Shown here: positions 1-7,032 of the stretch, piece by piece
Numbering within the stretch: position 1 is the first letter of the stretch
Layout: each line of letters starts with the position of its first letter
Assembly (NCBI GenBank): GCA_046155815.1
Contig: JBJXFY010000033.1
Coordinates: 1-7,032, forward strand
Source: JBJXFY01 sp046155815
GTDB lineage: Bacteria; Verrucomicrobiota; Verrucomicrobiia; Limisphaerales; CAIMTB01
Direction: 5' to 3'
Length of the DNA: 7,032 bases
Made by a program: the position numbers and the translations under genes
The notes under the pieces: generated by a model
What the model saw: the letters and a program-made list of their open reading frames with translations, nothing else
Databases searched by the model: none
What the model was told of the DNA's origin: nothing

Positions 1-479
1 GGGAAATCTACCGGCACCATTCCAAGCTGGATCTCGCGCGCCGCCTGGAGCTCCAGCTCGACGCGCGCAAGGTGAGCGACGAGCTCGTCCCGCAGCCGCT
101 TCTTCTCGAGGCACGCGCCGACGCGGGCCCGCAGCAGGGTGGGGTTGAACGGCTTCTGCAGGTAATCCTCGGCGCCGAGCTCGACGCAGCGGATCACGCT
201 CTCGACCTGGTCCAGCGCCGAGATCATGATCACCGGCAGATGGCGCAGCCGCTCGTCGGCCTTGAGTTGCTCGAGCACCTCGTAGCCGTTCATCTCCGGC
301 ATCATCACGTCTAGGAGCACGAGGTCGAACGGCCGCGTGCGCAGCGCCTCGAGCGCCTCGCGCCCGTTGGTCGCGAACGCGACGTTCGCGTAGCCGAGCC
401 GTTTCAGGCGCGGGCCGAGCGTGTAGCGATTGTCCTCGTTGTCGTCGACGACGAGGAGCGCGGCGGCCGCCGGATCCAT
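1..479 (-). CDS. Response regulator, N-terminal part (REC domain plus linker); probable SpoIIE/PP2C-type output beyond the window edge
   Basis: The visible 159 residues begin with a receiver domain. The acidic pair D12/D13 lies in LLVVDDNEDN, the phospho-acceptor is D57 in LVLLDVMMPEMNG, the switch residue is S87 and the conserved lysine is K109 in LQKPF. After the receiver comes a helical linker ending in ELQAAREIQLGMVP, which resembles the segment leading into SpoIIE/RsbU-like PP2C serine/threonine phosphatase domains. The output domain itself lies outside the window, so this is an inference. The gene is cut by the left edge. I chose the ATG at 479; an in-frame GTG at 488 overlaps the stop of the preceding regulator by 4 bp (GTGA) and is a real alternative. 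No clear Shine-Dalgarno sequence precedes either. It is the last visible gene of the operon and a likely phosphorylation target of the hybrid kinase. Alternative outputs (GGDEF, cyclase) cannot be excluded. Confidence 0.85.
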   Translation of the reverse strand, partial: MDPAAAALLVVDDNEDNRYTLGPRLKRLGYANVAFATNGREALEALRTRPFDLVLLDVMMPEMNGYEVLEQLKADERLRHLPVIMISALDQVESVIRCVELGAEDYLQKPFNPTLLRARVGACLEKKRLRDELVAHLARVELELQAAREIQLGMVPVDF

Positions 480-484
480 CGCGC

Positions 485-851
485 TCACTTGGCGCCGATC
501 AGCGCGTCGATCTTCCCCCGCAGGCGCGCGAAGTCGACCGGCTTGGTATCGAAATCGTCGCAGCCGGTGGCGAGCGCGCGCTCGCGGTCTCCTGCCATCG
601 CGTGTGCCGACAGCGCGAGCACCGGGATTCGGCAGGTCTCCGGGCTCGCTTTCAGCCGGCGCGTCGCCTCCCAGCCGTCGAGGACCGGCAGGCTGAGGTC
701 CATGATGACGAGGTCGGGCTGCTCGGCGCGCGCGACCGCGATCCCCCCGCTCGCCGTCGCCGGCGATCAGCACCGCGTGCCCGGCGCGCTCCAGCCGGCC
801 CTTGAGCACGTACACATTGTCATCGTTGTCCTCGACGTAAAGGATCTTCAC
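485..851 (-). pseudogene. Single-domain response regulator (CheY/DivK-like), interrupted by a one-base frameshift
   Basis: Joining two frames gives a complete 121-residue receiver domain. The 5' part starts at GTG 851 (MKILYVEDNDDNVYVLKGRL, acidic residues E7/D8). The 3' part carries the phospho-acceptor D51 in LVIMDLSLPVLDGW, S81 and K103 in DTKPVD, ending at 485. The break lies at a run of six G on the minus strand (743-748); five G would restore the frame after about residue 35. The GTG start is supported by GAGG nine bases upstream and by the 13-bp gap to the kinase stop. Stand-alone receivers of this kind usually act as phosphate shuttles or protein-binding switches with no DNA-binding output. 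The domain is otherwise intact, so a homopolymer sequencing error is more likely than true decay. As written, the GTG-851 frame stays open through this gene into the next regulator, so automated callers may predict a spurious fusion. Confidence 0.85.
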
Positions 852-858
852 CGGGCGA

Positions 859-864
859 TTCCTC

Positions 865-866
<2 letters not shown>
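859..866 (-). promoter_or_regulatory. Ribosome binding site for the single-domain regulator
   Basis: The minus strand reads AAGAGGAA here, overlapping the TAA stop of the kinase (867-865) and placing GAGG (864-861) nine bases before the GTG at 851. It decides in favour of the GTG start and suggests translation is coupled to the kinase gene. Confidence 0.6.
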
Positions 867-3290
<2,424 letters not shown>

Positions 3291-3294
<4 letters not shown>

Positions 3295-3842
3295 CGGTCC
3301 ACCACCTCCGCGATGCGCAGCAGCGGGGTGCTGATCCGGACCCCCTGGCTGCGGGCGTTCTTCAGGCTTATCTGCAGGCTGATCTTCGCACCGGCCGTGT
3401 CGGGCCGCAGGTTGATGAGGCCGCCCTGACGGAGAAAGCCCGGATCCTCGCCCACCGTGACCATGCCGCGCAGGCGTTCCGGGGGCAGGGCCGCAAACTC
3501 CGCCTCGCGCCCCGCAGGCACGTAGAGCAGGTGGGCCTCCTCGATGCCCGCGCCTTCGGCGAAGTAACGCACCTCAACCGGCCGCTGGCGCACCTGGACG
3601 TCCCGGAGGAGCTGCTCGAGCAAGCGGGCGGACGGGTTCGGTCCGCCCAGCACGCCGATCACCAGGGGCGTCCCGGCCGGGGCGTCGGGCCAGTTGATGT
3701 AGGGCGGGAGCTTGGAGAGAAGGGCCGCGCGCAACTCGTCGGGGGAGAAGACCTCGGCGGCCTCCTGCCCCCGCGCGCCAAAGGCCGGCCCGCCGGGCAG
3801 GCCGCCCAAGACCAAGGCCAGCAGCAGGAGCAGCGCACGCAT
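3291..3842 (-). CDS. YfiR/DUF4154-family periplasmic protein
   Basis: The 183-residue product starts with a signal peptide (MRALLLLLALVLGGLPGGPA, cleavage near residue 22), so it should be exported to the periplasm. The mature part fits the YfiR/DUF4154 pattern: KLPPYINWP (44-52) early, VIGVLGG (61-67), a central HLLYVP (104-109), GGLINL (140-145) and the ending STPLLRIAEVV (171-181). In Pseudomonas YfiR binds the periplasmic domain of the diguanylate cyclase YfiN and represses it. Here the adjacent, translationally coupled partner is instead a histidine kinase, so YfiR is inferred to gate that kinase. The mature protein contains no cysteine, so the disulfide-based control described for Pseudomonas YfiR cannot operate the same way. 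No clear Shine-Dalgarno sequence precedes the ATG at 3842, but the signal peptide makes the start convincing. It is the first gene of the signalling operon. Confidence 0.88.
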
Positions 3843-3968
3843 GGTCTGGGTCTGGGACGCGGGGCCGGACGGAGTTGTTCGGATTCAGCGGGGCCGGCCG
3901 GCCATCGGCGTCCGGTGACCGCAAGGGACCAGTCGGAACATGGGTGCGTGCTAAAGGACGGAGCAGGC
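3843..3968 (-). other. Intergenic leader upstream of the signalling operon
   Basis: This stretch lies between the hairpin after the small membrane-protein gene and the yfiR-like ATG, so the promoter of the signalling operon is expected here. I see no convincing -35/-10 pair, no ribosome binding site and no operator-like palindrome beyond short GC-rich repeats such as GGCCGGCCGGCC (3893-3904). Confidence 0.3.
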
Positions 3969-4002
3969 GGGGGCAAGCCTGCGTGCTTCAGGTCCTGCCC
4001 CC
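3969..4002 (-). terminator. Hairpin at the end of the small membrane-protein gene; possible transcription terminator
   Basis: On the minus strand, nine bases (GGGGGCAGG, 4002-3994) pair with CTTGCCCCC (3977-3969). After a single bulged A, CCTG (3992-3989) pairs with CAGG (3981-3978) around a 7-base loop, giving a 13-bp stem. One pair is G·U in minus-strand RNA but would be A·C in plus-strand RNA, which fits a minus-strand transcript. The TGA of the membrane-protein gene (3990-3988) is partly in the stem. The following bases are pyrimidine-rich (TCCGTCCTTT) but not a clean U tract, so termination is plausible, not proven. It would separate the mog unit from the signalling operon. Confidence 0.4.
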
Positions 4003-4239
4003 CGTCGGATCGTCATTCCGCGTCGGACGCCGCCGCAGCCGCATGATCCACCAGTCCAGCAGCCCGCTCACGAAGGCCAGCCCCGTCAGCGCGGCCGTGC
4101 CCAGCCAGTAGAGGACGAACCCCCACCCTCGAAGGTGCGGCTCCAGCAGCGTCAGGCCCCAGACCGTGAACCACGCCGCGCTCAGCAGGAACCAAAGGCC
4201 CCACCAGCGGCGGCGACGGTCATGGCGCGTGAGCCGCAC
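3988..4239 (-). CDS. Small two-helix membrane protein of unknown function
   Basis: From GTG 4239 this encodes 83 residues: a strongly basic N-terminus (RLTRHDRRRRWW), a first hydrophobic helix (about residues 12-32), a short turn, a second helix (about 38-62) ending WWIM, then a basic tail (RLRRRPTR). The positive-inside rule places both termini in the cytoplasm. The abundance of tryptophan and the clean hydrophobic segments argue for a real gene. The start is uncertain: the frame stays open to a GTG at 4344, but that would overlap mog by about 70 bp, and no Shine-Dalgarno sequence marks either start. It follows mog by 32 bp and may be co-transcribed with it. I do not recognise a family, and nothing in the sequence connects it to molybdenum cofactor synthesis. 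Confidence 0.6.
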   Translation of the reverse strand: MRLTRHDRRRRWWGLWFLLSAAWFTVWGLTLLEPHLRGWGFVLYWLGTAALTGLAFVSGLLDWWIMRLRRRPTRNDDPTGGRT

Positions 4240-4271
4240 AAAAGGAGGACGTCTTGCGGATCGCGCCGCGG

Positions 4272-4754
4272 TCAGCAGCTCGTCGGCGCCTCCTGCAGCA
4301 CCTCGACGCAGTGCGGGATCGCGCCAATCACGAACGACAGGCACTCGACCGCCCCGGCGGGCTTGCCTGGCAGGCAGAGCACCAGCGCCCGGTCCACCAC
4401 GGCGGCGAGGTTGCGCGACAGGATCGCGTTCTTCGTGATCTTCATGGACTCCGCGCGCATGACCTCGCCGAAGCCGGGCAGCTCGCGGATTGCGATCTCG
4501 CGCACGGCCTCGGGCGTCACGTCGCGAAGGGCCACGCCCGTGCCGCCGGTGGTCAGCACCAGCGAACAGCCGCGGTTCACCAGCCCGCGAATGGCGCGCT
4601 GGATGTCGCGCTTCTCGTCCGGCACCAGCGCCTCGCCGCCGACTTCCCAGCCGTACCCGGCGGCGGCCTGCTTCAAGGCGGGCCCGCCCAAGTCGTCATA
4701 CTCGCCGCGGGAGGCGCGGTCCGAAATGGTCACGATGCCGACAAGAATCTTCAT
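4272..4754 (-). CDS. mog: Molybdopterin adenylyltransferase (MogA)
   Basis: The 160-residue protein matches the MogA/MoaB/Cnx1G fold: SDRASRGEYDDLGGPAL (11-27), PDEKRDI (45-51), the nucleotide-binding TTGGTG (68-73), RDVTPEA (77-83), LPGFGEVMR (92-100) and LPGKP (129-133). Acidic residues D46 and D78 align by context with the aspartates important in E. coli MogA. The early YDDLGGPAL segment and the PGFGE motif favour MogA over MoaB. The enzyme adenylates molybdopterin using ATP, preparing it for molybdate insertion by MoeA in the cytoplasm. No other molybdenum cofactor gene is present in the window. The ATG at 4754 gives the expected N-terminus (MKILVGIVTISDR), but there is no Shine-Dalgarno sequence before it. 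Confidence 0.93.
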   Translation of the reverse strand: MKILVGIVTISDRASRGEYDDLGGPALKQAAAGYGWEVGGEALVPDEKRDIQRAIRGLVNRGCSLVLTTGGTGVALRDVTPEAVREIAIRELPGFGEVMRAESMKITKNAILSRNLAAVVDRALVLCLPGKPAGAVECLSFVIGAIPHCVEVLQEAPTSC

Positions 4755-4918
4755 CGCGGCAATGCTGCGCCCCCGGCCGCCGGCCTGGCAACGCGCGGCT
4801 CTCCCGACGCGTCCTGAACCTGCCCGTCACGGCCATCTTCCTCCTCCGGCAGATCGCGGGCGCGGGAAGACCAGGAGCGCGATGCCCCAGCCGTTGCGTT
4901 CGGCGAAAAAGCCGCCGC

Positions 4919-5137
4919 TCAGGCCTTCTTCTTCGCCGTCTTTTTTGCCGCGGTGCGGACGCGCACGGCGGTCTTGGACTTCGCCGAAGTCTCCTTCTTC
5001 GCGCTCGCCCGGATGTCCGCCGCGTGGGCGAGGGCGTAGGATTGGATGTCCTTGAACTTTCCGGTTTTGTCGCGGACGGCGTAGAGCTTCTTGCCGGTAG
5101 AACTGCGGAGGACGGTGCGGCGTGCTTTGCCTGCCAT
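4919..5137 (-). CDS. Small basic protein with lysine/alanine-rich histone-H1-like tail
   Basis: This encodes 72 residues. The N-terminal part (1-45) looks folded, with KKLYAVRDKTGKFKDIQSYA as its core. The C-terminal third is almost only K, A, T, S and R (SAKSKTAVRVRTAAKKTAKKKA), like bacterial histone-H1-like tails. Such tails usually bind DNA or RNA nonspecifically, so a nucleoid-associated role is a reasonable guess; the core domain I do not recognise. The ATG at 5137 was chosen because the frame upstream (to 5488) lies antisense-like over nadD on the same strand in another frame and gives low-complexity Arg/Ala/Gly sequence. No clear Shine-Dalgarno sequence is present. It lies 98 bp after nadD and 164 bp before mog, so it may have its own promoter. 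Confidence 0.8.
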   Translation of the reverse strand: MAGKARRTVLRSSTGKKLYAVRDKTGKFKDIQSYALAHAADIRASAKKETSAKSKTAVRVRTAAKKTAKKKA

Positions 5138-5235
5138 GATGGATGTGGTTTGGGTTGAATGCACCGCAGCTGCGCCGGATGTGCCGGAGAAATGCCGCGG
5201 GAACGAGGTGGTTTGTAGCAGAGGTGCGCCGCCTT

Positions 5236-5829
5236 TCAACGCTGCGCTGCGTCCGCGCCCCGGTACAGGCCCTCCGCGACGATCACGTCCGCGACGCCGG
5301 GCGGAAGCAGGTGCGCCACCGGCAGCCCGGCGCGCACGCGCCCGCGGATCTGCGACGACGACACGGCAAAGGGAAACCCGCGCAGCGCCGCCAGCCGCCA
5401 CGGCGCGGGCAGCGCCGCCGCCGCCGCCCCCGGCCGCGGGATGACGACGAAGGTGGCCAGCGCCGCCAGCGCGTCCGGCTCGCGCCACTTGGGCAGCGTC
5501 GGCACATGGTCAGCGCCGATCAGCCAGAACAGCGCCGCGCCGGGGTGGCGCGCGGCGTGGTCGCGCAGCGTGTCCACGGTGAAGGACGTGCCGCCGCGGC
5601 GCAGCTCCTGGTCGTCCACGGCCGCGGCGGGGAAGCCGGCCAGCGCGAGGCGCAGCATCCGCAGCCGCAGCGGGCCGGGCGCGGGCTGCTGCTCCGGCTT
5701 GAAGGGCGACTGCGCGGCCGGGATGAAGACGATCCGGTCCAGCCCCAGCTCCTCGCGCGCCGCGTGCGCCACGAGCAGGTGCACGAGATGCACCGGGTCA
5801 AACGAACCGCCGTAGAGGCCGAGTTTCAT
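5236..5829 (-). CDS. nadD: Nicotinate-nucleotide adenylyltransferase (NadD)
   Basis: The 197-residue protein carries the nucleotidyltransferase signature YGGSFDPVHLVHL (6-18), the NadD motif LIGADHVPTLPKW (103-115) and the C-terminal SSSQIRGRVRAG (157-168) that replaces the ISSTxIR motif. Length and motif order fit NadD. It transfers AMP from ATP to nicotinate mononucleotide to make deamido-NAD in the cytoplasm, an essential step of NAD synthesis. The second half of the signature normally reads HxGH; here it is HLVH, with valine in place of glycine, which is unusual. The start ATG at 5829 follows AAGG with a short spacer. The usual downstream neighbour rsfS is absent; the next gene encodes the basic tail protein. 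Confidence 0.95.
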   Translation of the reverse strand: MKLGLYGGSFDPVHLVHLLVAHAAREELGLDRIVFIPAAQSPFKPEQQPAPGPLRLRMLRLALAGFPAAAVDDQELRRGGTSFTVDTLRDHAARHPGAALFWLIGADHVPTLPKWREPDALAALATFVVIPRPGAAAAALPAPWRLAALRGFPFAVSSSQIRGRVRAGLPVAHLLPPGVADVIVAEGLYRGADAAQR

Positions 5830-5892
5830 GGCGCCTTAACGAATCTGGACAGAAGGCAATGGGGAGAAGGAAGTTTCATCGCATTTGCGGCC

Positions 5893-5912
5893 GGCGCGGA
5901 GGAATCCGCGTC
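5893..5912 (-). other. Short hairpin between cstA and nadD
   Basis: An 8-bp stem (5893-5900 with 5905-5912, one G·U or equivalent pair) closes a four-base loop, UUCC in minus-strand RNA. It lies 45 bases after the cstA stop. No U tract follows, so I do not call it a terminator; it could be a weak terminator, an mRNA 3'-end stabiliser or chance in GC-rich DNA. Confidence 0.3.
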
Positions 5913-5956
5913 AGCCTTGGTTCGCTCTGTTTCCTTCTCTTCAAATTCCCTCCGAT

Positions 5957-7032
5957 TCAGCAGCACCGCCGGATCTGGCGGTAGCGTTCCTCCTCGGTCT
6001 GGACCCACAACGCGCGTTCGGCGGCGGGGTCGCCGGCGGCGGCGCGGACGTGCGCCGGGTCCGGACACGGGCAGGCCGCGGCGAGTTCCTTCGCGCGGCG
6101 GAAGTCCGCCTCGCCGGTCAGTTCGCGGAGCAGCGCGAGGCTGAGCGCGATCAGGCCAAGCACGTTCAGCGGCCGGCCCTCGGCCACGGCGTAGTCAGGC
6201 AGCCAGACGGGCGGCGTTTCGCGCAGCTCGGCCAGCTTCTTCCGCGCCAGCAGAAGAACCCATTCGCGCAGGCTGATCAGGAAGATGGCGGTCACGAGGA
6301 CGAGGAAGAACTTCGTGATGGCGGCGTTGAGGCGGAAGTTCCAGGCCTGCCGCGTGAGCTGGCCGATGGCCTTGTTCTGGGCGGCGACGCGGTCCGCCGG
6401 CAGCGACGTCAGCGCGGCGCGCGCCTCCTCGCGCTTCTTCAGCGCCGCCTCCGCGCCCGCGTGGAAGCCGATGCGCGGGTCCGGATGCCAGACCTTCTGC
6501 ACCGCCGCCGTCCCCGTCACGGTGAGCAGCCAGAGCAGCGGCCCCAGCGTGACCAGCGCCAGCCATGGGCTCGTCCCCTTTTGCCGTTGGCCTTCTGCCT
6601 TTTGCCTTCTGACCAGCGTCATCTTCAGCACGATGGTCGTCGCGAGGCACAGCGCCGTGGCGGCGAGGAGCTGGTTGGCGATGCCGAAGATCGGCCACAG
6701 CGCCTTGATCCCGCCGTCGGGGTCGTACACCGCGGCGAGGAGGAAGTAGCCCCACAACGCCACGACCAGCGCGCTGGCGAAGAGGTTCGGCCCGAGCCGC
6801 CGGGTGTCGCCGAGCGGCCGCCAGGCGTGGCCCAGCGCGTCCTGGAGCAGGTAGCGGCCCACGCGCGTGCCGGCGTCCAGCGTCGTCAGGATGAACAGCG
6901 CCTCAAACATCAGCGCGAAGTGGTACCAGATGCCGAGCCAGCCTTCGCCGAGGCCGGGCAGGGCCTTGTGGAAGAGGTTCGCCATGCCGACGGCGAGCGT
7001 CGCCGCGCCGCCGGTGCGGCCGTAGAGCGACT
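5957..7032 (-). CDS. cstA: Carbon starvation protein CstA-like permease, C-terminal part
   Basis: The visible 357 residues are the C-terminal half of a CstA-family transporter (E. coli CstA is about 700 residues); the frame continues past the right edge, starting SLYGRTGGAATLAVGMA. Hallmarks are FALMFEALFILTTLDAGTR, then WGYFLLAAVYDPDGGIKALW and PIFGIANQLLAATAL. About six hydrophobic helices are visible, with the last near LNVLGLIALSLALL. CstA proteins are inner-membrane importers of peptides and/or pyruvate induced on carbon starvation. Two oddities: a cytoplasmic loop (RRQKAEGQRQKG) is encoded by a 7-bp tandem repeat (6577-6611), and the soluble tail contains CPCP and ends RRCC. A methionine at 6985 is internal, not the start, because conserved CstA sequence precedes it. 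Substrate cannot be told from this part. Confidence 0.93.
   Translation of the reverse strand, partial: SLYGRTGGAATLAVGMANLFHKALPGLGEGWLGIWYHFALMFEALFILTTLDAGTRVGRYLLQDALGHAWRPLGDTRRLGPNLFASALVVALWGYFLLAAVYDPDGGIKALWPIFGIANQLLAATALCLATTIVLKMTLVRRQKAEGQRQKGTSPWLALVTLGPLLWLLTVTGTAAVQKVWHPDPRIGFHAGAEAALKKREEARAALTSLPADRVAAQNKAIGQLTRQAWNFRLNAAITKFFLVLVTAIFLISLREWVLLLARKKLAELRETPPVWLPDYAVAEGRPLNVLGLIALSLALLRELTGEADFRRAKELAAACPCPDPAHVRAAAGDPAAERALWVQTEEERYRQIRRCC
6577..6611 (-). repeat. Heptanucleotide tandem repeat inside cstA
   Basis: Five consecutive 7-base units are seen on the plus strand: CCTTTTG, CCGTTGG, CCTTCTG, CCTTTTG, CCTTCTG. Read on the coding strand they are AGAAGGC/AAAAGGC-like and encode the polar loop RRQKAEGQRQKG between two membrane helices. 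Lower GC content than the surroundings marks the tract as distinct. A 7-base unit shifts frame with each added or lost copy unless three change together. Confidence 0.7.

Noticed and set aside
3..851. A single fused minus-strand gene from GTG 851 into the left-edge regulator
   Set aside because: The middle part of this frame is Arg/Pro-rich nonsense, while the shifted frame gives a perfect receiver domain with D51, S81 and K103. The open frame follows from one extra G, not from a true fusion.
4901..4917. Inverted repeat CGGCG/CGCCG with an A/T run just after the basic-protein gene, as a terminator
   Set aside because: The stem is only 5 bp and the T run lies in the loop rather than after the stem, so it does not fit an intrinsic terminator.
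4919..5488. Extended 189-residue version of the basic-tail protein
   Set aside because: The extra N-terminal part lies within nadD in another frame and is low-complexity Arg/Ala/Gly sequence. The ATG at 5137 gives a sensible protein outside nadD.
5826..5879. 17-residue ORF ending in an ATGA overlap with the nadD start, as a leader peptide
   Set aside because: There is no ribosome binding site before its ATG, and a short open stretch ending at an ATGA by chance is common.
5963..6985. ATG at 6985 as the start of a complete 342-residue transporter
   Set aside because: The frame remains open upstream to the window edge and encodes GRTGGAATLAVG, which belongs to the conserved CstA core, so the gene is truncated by the window and not by its own start.

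Overview
All recognisable genes in this window are read on the minus strand, so the biological order runs right to left. The DNA is very GC-rich with strong G/C bias at third codon positions, and no RNA gene, CRISPR array, insertion sequence or integrase is visible. The gene content (a YfiR-type periplasmic protein next to a hybrid histidine kinase and response regulators, a CstA-type carbon starvation permease, a MogA-type molybdenum cofactor enzyme, and a small lysine/alanine-rich basic protein) suggests a Gram-negative chromosome. Opitutaceae or other Verrucomicrobiota is my best guess; that is inference, not something the sequence proves.

Right part (about 4270-7032): the 3' half of a CstA-like peptide/pyruvate permease gene enters from the right edge. 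Next come nadD (NAD biosynthesis), a 72-residue protein with a histone-H1-like basic tail, and mog (molybdopterin adenylyltransferase). These are housekeeping or metabolic genes separated by roughly 100-165 bp, so they need not form one operon. A small two-helix membrane protein of unknown function (3988 to about 4239) lies just after mog. Its stop codon sits inside a strong hairpin (3969-4002) that may end transcription.

Left part (1-3842): a tightly packed signalling operon. A secreted YfiR/DUF4154 protein overlaps by 4 bp the start of an 809-residue membrane hybrid histidine kinase (CHASE8-like periplasmic sensor, HAMP, HisKA, HATPase, REC, REC). This is followed 13 bp later by a single-domain response regulator, then by a second response regulator whose visible end suggests an output domain of the SpoIIE/PP2C phosphatase type beyond the left edge. 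The likely flow is: periplasmic YfiR senses or is released by an envelope signal, the kinase's periplasmic domain responds, and phosphoryl groups pass to its own two receiver domains and/or to the two downstream regulators.

Points most worth checking: the YfiR-CHASE8 pairing, known from the diguanylate cyclase YfiN but here attached to a histidine kinase; a one-base frameshift in a run of six G in the single-domain regulator, which as sequenced opens a frame straight into the next gene; a heptanucleotide tandem repeat inside the cstA coding sequence; and a substitution in the nucleotidyl-transferase motif of NadD.
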